64,000 nt of DNA from an uncultured Lachnospiraceae bacterium (GCA_910583615.1 CAJTXP010000018.1:1-64000); one strand, 5' to 3'. Counted from the stretch's first letter, positions 16,408 to 25,828 are shown. Made by a program: numbers and translations. The notes: generated by a model from the sequence alone, not told the origin.

Positions 16408-16451
16408 GAGACGCAACAGAAAACGACAGGAGGACGGACAGGAGAGACAGA

Positions 16452-18068
16452 ATGAATAAAAGAGCAGTATTGCTGTTCAGTATTGTGCTGTTTGCGGGGC
16501 TTGTCTTTTTTCTGAAAGGTGATTTCGGCCAGGAGGAGACCGGGAAAAGCCTTGCATCCGGTTCTCTTGCAGACGAAGTACAGCAGGCGAAGAAGCTGCT
16601 TGCAGAACTTTCCGGGACTCTGAATACAGAAGAACTCCGTCTGTGCTTCCGCGGAGAGGAACTGGCATGTGACCGGAAGACGAATGTCTGGTATCTGCCG
16701 TCTGATATGGAGTGCGATGCATGGGAAGAGGGGCGGTTTACGGATTTTGAAGGGGCAGCAGAGATCCTGCCGCTTCTGGATTATACCGTGCTTGATAAGA
16801 AATCGGTGATCGCAGAAGGACAGCAGATTCCGTTTCTTGCATGGAAAGATTCAGAAGGGGTCTGCTCGCTGATCCATGTGGTATTTACCGGTCTTCCGGT
16901 AGTGAGGATCGAGACGGATGCAGATCTTGACGTGGACACCGTGTTTGCGGGAAGCGTTGTTTTTTATGAGCCATGCAGTAAGACACAGTGGACGGTAAGC
17001 TCTGCCTTTCAGGCGCATGAGAGAGGACAGACAACCCGGGCGTATCCAAAGAGAGGATACCGGCTGAACCTGATATCCATAACACCGACAGGAGCAGTCA
17101 ACGAGAATCCGGAATCCGTTCTTGGAATGAGAAAGTCGGATACATGGATCCTGTATGCGATCTACAGTGACGGAACGAAGATCCGCGACCGGTTCAATAT
17201 TGAATTATGGAATGAATTTGGTGCAGAAAATACGCCGTACCAGGCCCATTTCGGAACACATATGGAATATGCGGAACTGGTGGTCAACGGGGAATACCGG
17301 GGCCTTTACGGGATACTGGAGCCGGTGGACAGCACGCAGCTTTCCATGTCGGAGCAGGAGTACCTGTACAAAAGAACCGTGGGCAGGGAACTTTTGTCCG
17401 AAACTTTTGATGAAACAGGGCCTGAGGGATATCTGACGACGCTTGGCATGGAAATCAAGGGAAGAGAAGGATATGGAAGCCTGGCCGACTGGAAATGTTT
17501 CCGGGATTTTGTACAGATGTGCGAAGAAAGGGATGAAGTATTTTCCAGAGAAGCCCGGAAGCTTCTGAATATAGAAAATGCAGCCGACATATGGTTGTAT
17601 CTTCAGATGATTTATGGGGAAGATAATATTTATAAAAACATGTTTTTTGCCTTTAAAAAAGAACCGGACGGGTATCGGCTTTATCTGGTTCCGTGGGACG
17701 TGGACTTAAGCTGGGGAAATGTGTATACGGATCAGGAAGAAGAACTGTATGTGGTCAGCGCGCCGGATCGGGCAGAGAACTATCTGGAATGGCCGTTTAT
17801 GGATCGGGTGCTTGCACTTGACATCGGAAAGATCTGCCGGACTGTTTCAGACAGATGGGCAGAGCTCAGAAAGAGTTCCCTGTCAGATGCACACATGGAA
17901 GAACTTCTGGAAAGATACCGGCATCAGGTGCAGGATTCGGGCGCTTTTCAAAGAGATGCCGGCAGGTGGCCGGACAGCCGTCATGATGGAGATTATGAAG
18001 GTATGCATGATTTTATGTTGACAAGAATGCATTTTCTTGACAAAATGATGGAAAATATAGATGAATGA
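16452..18068 (+). CDS. CotH-type protein kinase, exported
   Basis: A 538-aa protein with an N-terminal signal anchor (residues 5-22) and the CotH domain outside. Motifs seen: YPKRGYRLNL, SDTWILYAIYSDGTKIRDRF, NGEYRGLYGILEPVD, the putative catalytic Asp in YGEDNIYKNMFF, and the metal-binding LVPWDVDLSWG. CotH proteins are atypical kinases; B. subtilis CotH phosphorylates spore coat proteins. Here the gene sits in a polysaccharide cluster, is predicted to be external, and precedes VTC and DUF4956 genes. A spore role is therefore unlikely and a wall or glycoprotein substrate more likely (inference). The nearest upstream promoter is at 16379-16407. Confidence 0.85.
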   Translation: MNKRAVLLFSIVLFAGLVFFLKGDFGQEETGKSLASGSLADEVQQAKKLLAELSGTLNTEELRLCFRGEELACDRKTNVWYLPSDMECDAWEEGRFTDFEGAAEILPLLDYTVLDKKSVIAEGQQIPFLAWKDSEGVCSLIHVVFTGLPVVRIETDADLDVDTVFAGSVVFYEPCSKTQWTVSSAFQAHERGQTTRAYPKRGYRLNLISITPTGAVNENPESVLGMRKSDTWILYAIYSDGTKIRDRFNIELWNEFGAENTPYQAHFGTHMEYAELVVNGEYRGLYGILEPVDSTQLSMSEQEYLYKRTVGRELLSETFDETGPEGYLTTLGMEIKGREGYGSLADWKCFRDFVQMCEERDEVFSREARKLLNIENAADIWLYLQMIYGEDNIYKNMFFAFKKEPDGYRLYLVPWDVDLSWGNVYTDQEEELYVVSAPDRAENYLEWPFMDRVLALDIGKICRTVSDRWAELRKSSLSDAHMEELLERYRHQVQDSGAFQRDAGRWPDSRHDGDYEGMHDFMLTRMHFLDKMMENIDE

Positions 18069-18095
18069 AAGAAAGTAAAGGACTGAAGCAACAGG

Positions 18096-18812
18096 ATGGA
18101 GAAAAAAATATATGATCCTTCTCTTCCGGAGAACCGGTACCGGCATGAATTTAAGTATCTGTGTTCTTATGGAGAACTGATGATGCTGAAGGTGCGTCTT
18201 AAGGGACTCGTCTCTCTGGATTCTCATGTGGGAAAAGCGGGGGTATATAATATCAGAAGCCTGTATTTTGATGATATTTACGATACATGCTTTAACGAAA
18301 ATGAAGCCGGTACGGATCCAAGAGAAAAGTTCCGCATCCGGATCTATAATCACAGCAGTGAGAGAATCAGTCTGGAGCTGAAGAGAAAAGTCAGGGGAAA
18401 GACCTGGAAGCAGTCGTGCCTGCTGACGGAAGAACAGTGCAGGAAACTGATGAAAGGCGGGATCCCGGCGCTTACAGAGGAGTCGCCGGCGCTTCTTCGA
18501 AAGCTCTGTCTGCTGATGCAGACCAGACAGATGATGCCGAAGGTGATCGTAGAGTATGAAAGGGTTCCGTATGTATATCCGCACGGTAATGTACGGATTA
18601 CCATGGACGAAAATATCAGCGCTTCTGACCGGACGGAACTGTTTCTGGAAAAGCAGATCCCCCTTCGTCCGATTCTGGAGGCGGGGCAGCATATTCTGGA
18701 AGTGAAATACGATGAGTATCTTCCAGATTATATCTATCGGACGGTTCAGCTTGGGAATCTGAGGCAGACGGCGTTTTCCAAATATTATCTCTGTCGGAGG
18801 TACCACCTGTGA
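18096..18812 (+). CDS. VTC-domain protein (polyphosphate polymerase-like)
   Basis: A 238-aa protein that is essentially one VTC tunnel domain. The basic residues that line the tunnel of yeast Vtc4 are present in order: YRHEFKY, RSLYFDD, KFRIRIYN, LELKRKVRGKTWK, VEYERVPY, RITMDENI, and the final acidic ILEVKYDEYLPDY. Vtc4 makes polyphosphate from ATP and passes it through a membrane. This bacterial form has no membrane segment, so it would need a partner. The DUF4956 membrane protein starts 39 bases later. Activity is inferred from the conserved residues. Confidence 0.85.
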   Translation: MEKKIYDPSLPENRYRHEFKYLCSYGELMMLKVRLKGLVSLDSHVGKAGVYNIRSLYFDDIYDTCFNENEAGTDPREKFRIRIYNHSSERISLELKRKVRGKTWKQSCLLTEEQCRKLMKGGIPALTEESPALLRKLCLLMQTRQMMPKVIVEYERVPYVYPHGNVRITMDENISASDRTELFLEKQIPLRPILEAGQHILEVKYDEYLPDYIYRTVQLGNLRQTAFSKYYLCRRYHL

Positions 18813-18851
18813 GGGCGGGAACAATAAAAATAAAAAGGAGAATTACATAAG

Positions 18852-19526
18852 ATGGGATTTCAGGACGTTTTTAAAAATTCATTTTTGGAGGGTTTCCGGG
18901 GGATGGATATTACTACCGGAAAGATTGCGGCAACGCTGTTTGTGACTGCCGTGCTGGCTCTGTATGTTTTTATGATCTACAGGCTGGTAACGAGAAAAGT
19001 ATTTTACTCAAAAAGCTTTAATATATCGCTGGCAGCCATGTCTTTAATTACTGCTGCGATCATTCTGGCCATGCAGTCGAACCTTGTGATTTCCCTTGGT
19101 ATGGTAGGCGCGCTGTCGATTATCCGTTTCCGAACGGCGGTCAAGGATCCGATGGATCTTGTGTTTATGTTCTGGTCGATCAGCATTGGCATTATCTGCG
19201 GAGCGGGGCTGTATGAAGTGGCGCTGGTTACCTCGGTGGCTGTGACGATCTGTATTCTGGTACTGGATCTTCTGCCGGTGGCAAAGGCTCCGATGATGCT
19301 GGTGATAAACAGTTCCGTGATGGACGGCGAGGAAGCCATACTGGAGACTGTTGGAAAGTATGCGAAAAACTTCAGGGTAAAATCCAGAAACATTTCCAGA
19401 GACCGTCTGGATATGGTAGTGGAGCTCCGTGTCCGGGATGAAAGCGGACTGGTCCGGGAAGTATCAGGACTGGAAGGCATGATTTCGGCATCTTTGATCG
19501 CACATGACGGCGAGGTTACATTCTAA
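18852..19526 (+). CDS. DUF4956 membrane protein
   Basis: A 224-aa protein with about four hydrophobic segments in the first 150 residues. The family's conserved block NLVISLGMVGALSIIRFRTAVKD lies between segments two and three, followed by a cytoplasmic domain (about 150-224). DUF4956 genes are repeatedly found next to VTC-domain and CotH genes in bacteria. No function is established to my knowledge. As the only membrane protein of the trio it could be the channel or anchor for the VTC enzyme (inference). AAAAGGAG lies before the ATG. Confidence 0.85.
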   Translation: MGFQDVFKNSFLEGFRGMDITTGKIAATLFVTAVLALYVFMIYRLVTRKVFYSKSFNISLAAMSLITAAIILAMQSNLVISLGMVGALSIIRFRTAVKDPMDLVFMFWSISIGIICGAGLYEVALVTSVAVTICILVLDLLPVAKAPMMLVINSSVMDGEEAILETVGKYAKNFRVKSRNISRDRLDMVVELRVRDESGLVREVSGLEGMISASLIAHDGEVTF

Positions 19527-19552
19527 ACAATAAACAGAGAGAGCGGGCCGCT

Positions 19553-21319
19553 ATGAAAAATGTCAGTTATGCAAAGCGCAGTTACCATTATGTAAAAAGC
19601 TATGGAGTGACGGGACTGCGCCGAAAAGTGCAGGAACGCCTGTATCGTAACAGCCTGGAAAAAGGGTATCAGAACTGGATGATAAGAAGGCGTCCGGCAG
19701 AAAGTGAAAAAGAGCTGCAGAGGGCACATCATTTCGAGTATGCGCCCTGTATCAGCGTGGTTGTACCGGTATATCGTACACAGGAAAAATATCTTCGTGA
19801 AATGATAGAATCGGTTCTGTCTCAGACCTATCAGAATCTGGAGCTTTGTATTGCGGACGGCAGCGGAGAAGAGGGACTGACAGAAGCAGTGATTGAAAGC
19901 TACAGGAAGCAGGACTCCAGGATCCGGTATGAGAAGCTTTCCGGGAACTTTGGGATCTCGGGAAATACAAATGCGGCGCTTGCGCTGGCTTCCGGAGAAT
20001 ATCTGGCTCTTCTGGACCATGACGACGTTCTGGAAGAACATGCGCTGTTTGAAATTGTGAAATGGCTTTCGGTACATCCCGGAACAGACCTGCTTTATTC
20101 GGATGAGGATAAACTGACATTTGATTCTTCTGTTTACTTTCAGCCGCATTTCAAACCGGATTTTAATCCGGAGCTGTTAAGAAGCAATAATTATATCTGC
20201 CATCTGCTTGTAGTGAGAAAAAGCCTTCTCGAGAAAGCAGGCATGTACCGTGAGGAATTTGACGGCGCTCAGGATTATGATTTTATTCTGCGGTGTACGG
20301 AACAGGCGGAGGAGATCGGGCACATACCGAAGATTCTGTATCACTGGAGATGCCATAATGCATCTACGGCAGGAAATCCGGAGAACAAGGCGTATGCTTA
20401 TGAGGCAGGCCGTCGCGCCGTGGAATGCCATCTGAAAAGGACGGGACTTGCAGGCACTGTGGAAAGAATGGAAAATCCGGGGTTTTACAGGACTGTTTAT
20501 GAGCTTTCTTCTTTCCCGAAGGTGAGTATTGTCGTATTGGATATGCCTGGAATCGGAGTGCTTAAAAAATTTATAAAAGCGATAGGACAGAATGCGTCCT
20601 ACGGAAATCTGGAACTGCTGCTCCTTCTGGAAGAGTCGGAAAAAAATAAAATAATTCTGAATTTTATAAAAGAACATAGACAAATACCGATAAAAGTAGT
20701 ATATTGTACTAGTGCGTGTAATAAATTTGTAACATTTTCCAGATTGGCGGAAAAGATTGACAGTGAATATTTTCTGTTTATGGAGAGCAGAATCGAGAAG
20801 ATCAGCAGAGGCTGGCTGGAACTGTTTCTGGGGAATGCACAGCGTGCAGGAACAGGTGCAGTAGGCGGGCGCATCTATGACAGCAGCCGCAGACTGAAGT
20901 ATGGAGTCAAGATTCTGGGACTGAACGGCCAGGCGGGAGATGCTTTTGCCGGTCTTTCCAGAGGATTTACAGGATATTTTCATAAAGTGGTACTGCAGCA
21001 GAACTGTCATGCGGTATCGGGAAAAGCCATGATGATTAAGAAAACGTGTTTTCTGGAGGCAGGGGGCTTTTCAGAAGACGTGGAGGATCGGATGAAGGAC
21101 GTGGATCTCTGCCTGAAGCTGGAGAACATCGGCCTTCGGAATGTGTATGATCCGGGGATCATTCTGACAGAACAGAAAACTGCCCGCAGAAAGAGAACTG
21201 TCAGAAAGGCGGCGGCTTTTGAAAAGAAATGGAAAGAGCTGCTTCAGAAGCCGGATGGATATTATAATCCGAATCTGTCTTTGGAGGATACAAAATGCCG
21301 GATTCAGGAGCTGTGCTAG
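19553..21319 (+). CDS. Tandem GT2 glycosyltransferase with a degenerate second domain
   Basis: A 588-aa protein. Domain 1 (about 60-320) is a complete GT2: ISVVVPVYRTQEKYL, LLDHDD, FDGAQDYDFILR. Domain 2 (from about 320) keeps the fold outline (VSIVVLDMPGIGVL, GAVGGRIYD, MKDVDLCLKLENIG). At the position where the 630-aa paralogue has FLNNDTEV, however, it reads FMESRIEK, so the metal-binding Asp pair is gone. This half is probably inactive and may serve binding or assembly. Both proteins end with the same YYNPNLSLE/YYNPNFSLD motif, showing common origin. It is cytoplasmic; the next GT gene starts 12 bases later. Confidence 0.8.
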   Translation: MKNVSYAKRSYHYVKSYGVTGLRRKVQERLYRNSLEKGYQNWMIRRRPAESEKELQRAHHFEYAPCISVVVPVYRTQEKYLREMIESVLSQTYQNLELCIADGSGEEGLTEAVIESYRKQDSRIRYEKLSGNFGISGNTNAALALASGEYLALLDHDDVLEEHALFEIVKWLSVHPGTDLLYSDEDKLTFDSSVYFQPHFKPDFNPELLRSNNYICHLLVVRKSLLEKAGMYREEFDGAQDYDFILRCTEQAEEIGHIPKILYHWRCHNASTAGNPENKAYAYEAGRRAVECHLKRTGLAGTVERMENPGFYRTVYELSSFPKVSIVVLDMPGIGVLKKFIKAIGQNASYGNLELLLLLEESEKNKIILNFIKEHRQIPIKVVYCTSACNKFVTFSRLAEKIDSEYFLFMESRIEKISRGWLELFLGNAQRAGTGAVGGRIYDSSRRLKYGVKILGLNGQAGDAFAGLSRGFTGYFHKVVLQQNCHAVSGKAMMIKKTCFLEAGGFSEDVEDRMKDVDLCLKLENIGLRNVYDPGIILTEQKTARRKRTVRKAAAFEKKWKELLQKPDGYYNPNLSLEDTKCRIQELC

Positions 21320-21331
21320 AGAGGTCGCTTC

Positions 21332-22294
21332 ATGTCAGATGTATCAATTGTGATTCCGAATTATAATGGGATGTCATATCTGGAAGCCTGTCTGCGTTCC
21401 GTGTCAGGACAGACAGGGGTATCTGCAGAGATTATTGTGGTGGATAATGGTTCCTCTGACGGAAGCCGGAAATATATTCAGGAGCATTTTCCGCAGTGCA
21501 CACTGGTGTGTCTGGATAAGAATTACGGTTTTTGCAGAGCTGTGAATGAAGGAATCAGAAGAGCAGAGAGTCCGTATGTCATATTATTGAATAATGATAC
21601 AGAAGCACGTCCGGATTTTGCAAAGCACCTTCTTGGGGCAATCCGCAAAGACGGAAGAAGGTTCTCCTGCGCAGCCAAAATGCTGCAGTATCACAACCGG
21701 GACCTTCTGGACAATGCCGGCGATTACTACTGTGCTCTGGGATGGGGCATTACGAGAGGGAGAGGACGGCCATCTGCAAAGTATTCCAGAGGATGCCGGA
21801 TTTTTTCTTCCTGTGCCGGTGCAGCGATCTATCAGAAAGAACTTTTAGAGAAGCTGGGAGGATTTGATGACGCCCATTTTACTTATCTGGAGGATATGGA
21901 TCTGTCTTACAGAGCCATGATTCATGGATATTATCACTGGTACGAGCCGAAGGCGGAGGTGTTTCATATAGGAAGCGCCACAAGCGGTTCACGCTATAAT
22001 CATTTTAAAGTACTGCATTCTGCAGGAAATAACGTTTATCTGATATATAAGAATATGCCTTTTTTACAGATGCTGTTGAATGCGCCGCTGCTGATCGCCG
22101 GTTTTTCCGTCAAGTATCTGTTTTTCATGAAAAAGGGAATGGGAAAGGACTATCGAAAAGGGCTTCTGCGGGGAATCCGGCTTTGCAGGGATCACCCGGA
22201 GAAGAAGGTCAGATTCTGTATGGGACATGCATGCAACTATGTGAAGATTCAGATGGAACTCTGGAAGAACATTCTGCTTCTGGTAAGGATGTAA
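21332..22294 (+). CDS. GT2 glycosyltransferase (rhamnosyltransferase-like)
   Basis: A 320-aa single-domain GT2 enzyme. Motifs: VSIVIPNYNGMSYLEACL, IIVVDNGSSDGS, LLNNDTEARPDF (metal site), and DDAHFTYLEDMDLSYRAMIHG (acceptor/catalytic region). A hydrophobic C-terminal stretch (LLNAPLLIAGFSVKYLFFM) may hold it at the membrane. The arrangement is that of rhamnosyltransferases acting on polyprenyl-linked acceptors. The specificity is inferred from the rhamnose genes upstream. GAGAGG precedes the ATG. Confidence 0.85.
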   Translation: MSDVSIVIPNYNGMSYLEACLRSVSGQTGVSAEIIVVDNGSSDGSRKYIQEHFPQCTLVCLDKNYGFCRAVNEGIRRAESPYVILLNNDTEARPDFAKHLLGAIRKDGRRFSCAAKMLQYHNRDLLDNAGDYYCALGWGITRGRGRPSAKYSRGCRIFSSCAGAAIYQKELLEKLGGFDDAHFTYLEDMDLSYRAMIHGYYHWYEPKAEVFHIGSATSGSRYNHFKVLHSAGNNVYLIYKNMPFLQMLLNAPLLIAGFSVKYLFFMKKGMGKDYRKGLLRGIRLCRDHPEKKVRFCMGHACNYVKIQMELWKNILLLVRM

Positions 22295-22321
22295 AGAGCA
22301 AAAAAGAGCGGGTGAACAGCT

Positions 22322-23731
22322 TTGATCAAAGATAATCAGCGGTATTTTAACCGCCTTCATGTGGTGGTGGATGCCTTTACCGTCATCATTGCATATCTGC
22401 TGTCATGGGTATATAAGTTTGTCATACTGGGGGATGCTCCGGGACTTGTTTTTTCTCAGTACTGCATTGTACTGATTCCGATCGTGCCTCTGTATCTGAT
22501 CCTGTATCTGGCTTTTAATCTGTATGCGTCCAAAAGGCTGCAGGGAAGAAGACTGGAAGGCAGTAATATCATCAAGGCGAATACCATAGGCCTTCTGCTG
22601 ATCATGGGTACATTTTTCCTGCTCCGCAGTTATAACGACTATGCGGATTATTATTCCAAGACAATGCTGATCTACTTCTATGTGATCAACATTGCGCTGG
22701 AGACGGGAGTGCGCAATCTGATCCGGGCAGGGCTCCGGAAGATGCGTAAAAGCGGATTTAATCTTCGCCATATCATCTTTGTGGGGTACAGCAGCGCTGC
22801 AGAAGCCTTTATTGACCGGATCCGTTCCAACCCTCAGTGGGGATATAAGGTAAAAGGGATCCTGGATGACAATAAAGAGATTGGTTACAACTATAAAGGC
22901 GTATCGGTTCTTGGCACGACTGACGAGCTGGAAGAAATTCTGCAGAATAACCGCCTTGATGAGATCGCCCTGACGCTGGGGCTTCAGGAGTATTATAAAT
23001 TAAAGAGGATCGTTGCGGCCTGTGAAAAATCCGGAGTGCATACAAAATTTGTTCCGGATTATAATGATATTATTCCCACAAGACCATATACGGAAGACCT
23101 GATGGGACTTCCGGTAGTTAATATTCGTCATGTGCCGCTGACGAATACATTTAATATGATCTGCAAACGGATCATGGATATTGCAGGATCCGTAGTTGCG
23201 ATCGGTGTTTTTTCACCGGTTATGCTGGTTACGGCTGTTTTGGTAAAGGCAACTTCCAAAGGGCCGTTGATATATAAGCAGGAGCGTGTAGGGCTCCATA
23301 ACCAGAATTTTCAGATGTACAAGTTCCGCTCCATGGAAGTGCAGTCGGTAAGAAGCGAGAAGAAGGCATGGACTGTCCGGAATGATCCCCGCGTTACGCC
23401 TGTGGGAAGATTTATCCGAAGGACCAGCATTGACGAGCTTCCGCAGCTGTTCAATATCCTGAAAGGAGACATGAGCCTGGTAGGGCCGCGTCCGGAGCGT
23501 CCTTTTTTCGTGGAGAAGTTTCGGGAGGAGATTCCGCGTTATATGGTGAAGCATCAGGTTCGCCCCGGCCTGACAGGATGGGCGCAGATCAATGGATACC
23601 GGGGAGATACATCGATTAAAAAACGAATTGAATACGACCTGTACTACATTGAGAACTGGACTATGGGGCTGGACATTAAGATTCTGTTCTTGACGTTTTT
23701 TAAGGGGTTTGTGAATAAGAATGCTTATTAA
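22322..23731 (+). CDS. Undecaprenyl-phosphate sugar-1-phosphate transferase (WbaP type)
   Basis: A 469-aa initiating transferase that places the first sugar phosphate on undecaprenyl phosphate. The N-terminal half has four membrane segments and a nucleotide-binding-like domain (RHIIFVGYSSAAEAFIDRI). The C-terminal catalytic half has a re-entrant helix, then LIYKQERVGLHNQNFQMYKFRSM, TSIDELPQLFNILKGDMSLVGPRP and LTGWAQINGYRGDT. Translation starts at TTG (22322) with GGGTGA upstream. The N-terminus (M)IKDNQRYFNRLH matches the family, so this start is credible. Glucose or galactose is usual; the sugar cannot be told from sequence. Confidence 0.9.
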   Translation: MIKDNQRYFNRLHVVVDAFTVIIAYLLSWVYKFVILGDAPGLVFSQYCIVLIPIVPLYLILYLAFNLYASKRLQGRRLEGSNIIKANTIGLLLIMGTFFLLRSYNDYADYYSKTMLIYFYVINIALETGVRNLIRAGLRKMRKSGFNLRHIIFVGYSSAAEAFIDRIRSNPQWGYKVKGILDDNKEIGYNYKGVSVLGTTDELEEILQNNRLDEIALTLGLQEYYKLKRIVAACEKSGVHTKFVPDYNDIIPTRPYTEDLMGLPVVNIRHVPLTNTFNMICKRIMDIAGSVVAIGVFSPVMLVTAVLVKATSKGPLIYKQERVGLHNQNFQMYKFRSMEVQSVRSEKKAWTVRNDPRVTPVGRFIRRTSIDELPQLFNILKGDMSLVGPRPERPFFVEKFREEIPRYMVKHQVRPGLTGWAQINGYRGDTSIKKRIEYDLYYIENWTMGLDIKILFLTFFKGFVNKNAY

Positions 23732-23752
23732 CAGGCGTAGAAAGGATGAATT

Positions 23753-24892
23753 ATGGCAAAAGAAACATTGAAAAAAACAGGCTCAAAGAAGAATGCTTCG
23801 TCAAAAGGTGCTTCTGCAAAGAATGCCTCTTCGTCTTCGAAGAAAAGGAGTTCTTCTAAAAAAAAGGCAGCCAGGAAAAAGAAAAGAATGATTATTTTCG
23901 GAATCGAGATTCTGCTGTTGCTGGTACTGGTGGCCGGCTTTTATGTGGTAAGGCAGCTTGACAGGCTCCAGCGTCCGGTTGTGGATCCGGAGCAGGTCCA
24001 GATCAACCAGACTCTGCCGGAGGAGACGGTGAAAACCCTGTCCGGATATACCAATATCGCTCTGTTCGGCCTGGATACCAGAACGCCGGGACAGCTTGGC
24101 AAGGGAAACCGAAGCGATACGATCATTATTGCAAGCATCAACAACGATACCCAGGAAGTCAGACTGGTATCGGTATACCGCGATACGTATCTGGATCTGG
24201 CAAACGGCAAGTTCAATAAATGCAACGGCGCCTATTCATCCGGCGGTCCGGAACAGGCGATGGCGATGCTGAACAAGAACCTGGATCTGGATATCCAGTA
24301 CTATATCAGCGTGGATTTTGCGGCTCTGACCGAGACGATCGATCTGCTTGGCGGAATCTATATCGATGTGGATGAAACGGAGATTTCGCATCTGAATAAC
24401 TATACCGTAGAGACTTCCGTAGTGACGGGAGTAGAGACACAGAAGCTGACACAGACGGGTCTGCAGCTTCTGGACGGCGTACAGGCGACCTCCTACTGCC
24501 GTATCCGTTATACGGACGGAGACGATTTCAAGAGAACCGAACGCCAGAGAGAGGTGATCGGAGAAATTGTAAATACGGCAAAGCAGGCGGATATCTCCAA
24601 GATTAATGAGATCATCAACACCGTATTTTCGAAGATTGCAACGAACTATACAAATGAGGAAATCATTCAGATGGTTCCGGAGATGATCGGTTATAATATT
24701 GTTGATACGCAGGGATTTCCGTTTGACCGGACTCCGGCAAGCGTAAAAGGCAAAGGCTCCTGCGTAGTGCCGGTGAATCTGGCGGAGAACGTGAAACAGC
24801 TTCATGAATATCTGTTTGGAAACTATTCTTATACGCCGTCATCTGAAGTACAGGCCATATCAGATCAGATTGCGAACGATACAGGGTATTAA
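23753..24892 (+). CDS. LytR-CpsA-Psr family ligase
   Basis: A 379-aa membrane protein with a single TM segment (about residues 47-65) and an external LCP domain. The pyrophosphate/lipid-binding Arg/Asp pattern is seen in GNRSDTIIIASIN, LVSVYRDTYLDL, CNGAYSSGGPEQAM and YCRIRYTDGDDFKRTERQREV. LCP proteins transfer lipid-linked polysaccharide to peptidoglycan. The cytoplasmic N-terminus (residues 2-45) is an unusual low-complexity Lys/Ser/Ala tail of very high positive charge. Its presence indicates that the cluster's product is wall-attached rather than released. Confidence 0.9.
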   Translation: MAKETLKKTGSKKNASSKGASAKNASSSSKKRSSSKKKAARKKKRMIIFGIEILLLLVLVAGFYVVRQLDRLQRPVVDPEQVQINQTLPEETVKTLSGYTNIALFGLDTRTPGQLGKGNRSDTIIIASINNDTQEVRLVSVYRDTYLDLANGKFNKCNGAYSSGGPEQAMAMLNKNLDLDIQYYISVDFAALTETIDLLGGIYIDVDETEISHLNNYTVETSVVTGVETQKLTQTGLQLLDGVQATSYCRIRYTDGDDFKRTERQREVIGEIVNTAKQADISKINEIINTVFSKIATNYTNEEIIQMVPEMIGYNIVDTQGFPFDRTPASVKGKGSCVVPVNLAENVKQLHEYLFGNYSYTPSSEVQAISDQIANDTGY

Positions 24893-24895
24893 AAG

Positions 24896-25828
24896 ATGTC
24901 GTCAACGCTTACAGTGGATGTGCTGATCCCGGTATTCCGTCCTGGAAAACAACTGGGACAGCTTCTGGAGCGTCTGTATGCCCAGAGCTGTCCGATCCGG
25001 AAGGTCATTCTTATGAATACGGAAAAAAAGTATTTTCCGGAGGGGCTGGAACAGCGTTATAAGAATCTGGAAATCCATCACCTGACAAAGGAAGAGTTCG
25101 ACCATGGAGGTACCAGAGACGCCGGAATCCGTATGTCGGAGGCGGATATAGTCGTGTGTATGACACAGGATGCGCTTCCTGAGAACACATCGCTGTTGTC
25201 CGTACTGCTGGAAGCTTTTGCTGATCCGAAAGTGGGAGCTGCTTATGCAAGACAGCTTCCGAAAAAAGACTGCAGTGAAGTGGAACGGTATACGAGAAGA
25301 TTTAATTATCCGGAAGAGAGCCGTGTAAAGTCAGAAGAAGACATTTCGGAACTTGGCATAAAAACATTCTTCTGCTCTAATGTATGTGCTGCCTGGAGGA
25401 GAGACACTTATCTGAGACTGGGAGGTTTCGAAAAGAAGACGATCTTTAACGAAGATATGATCTATGCCGGCCGTCTGATACAGAAAGGCGGAAAGATTGC
25501 CTACTGTGCAGATGCAAAAGTGATTCATTCACATAATTACAGTGCAGTTCAGCAGTTTCGGCGGTATTTTGATCTTGCCGTGTCCCAGATGATGCATCCG
25601 GAAGTGTTTGGCGGGGTGCGTTCCGAATCAGAGGGGATGCGTCTGGTGATGAAGAGCATACGGCACTGTATGAAGATTGGCAGGCCGTGGCTGATATTTA
25701 CAGTGATCACTCAGAATGCGGGAAAGCTTCTGGGGTACAGGCTTGGCCGGCAATATCAGAAGCTTCCGCAGAAGATGATACTGTTATGTACGATGAACCG
25801 TTCATTCTGGCAGGAGGGATCAAGATGA
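24896..25828 (+). CDS. GT2 glycosyltransferase (rhamnosyltransferase-like)
   Basis: A 310-aa GT2 enzyme: VDVLIPVFRPGKQLGQLL, FDHGGTRDAGIRMSEADIVVCMTQDALP (metal-site region, TQDA in place of DxD), ERYTRRFNYPE, and NEDMIYAGRLIQKGGKIAYCADAKVIHSHNY. This pattern is characteristic of rhamnosyltransferases such as RgpB/WbbL relatives. The start is 3 bases after the LCP stop with a poor ribosome site, suggesting coupled translation. Its stop codon overlaps the next start (ATGA). Confidence 0.85.
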   Translation: MSSTLTVDVLIPVFRPGKQLGQLLERLYAQSCPIRKVILMNTEKKYFPEGLEQRYKNLEIHHLTKEEFDHGGTRDAGIRMSEADIVVCMTQDALPENTSLLSVLLEAFADPKVGAAYARQLPKKDCSEVERYTRRFNYPEESRVKSEEDISELGIKTFFCSNVCAAWRRDTYLRLGGFEKKTIFNEDMIYAGRLIQKGGKIAYCADAKVIHSHNYSAVQQFRRYFDLAVSQMMHPEVFGGVRSESEGMRLVMKSIRHCMKIGRPWLIFTVITQNAGKLLGYRLGRQYQKLPQKMILLCTMNRSFWQEGSR

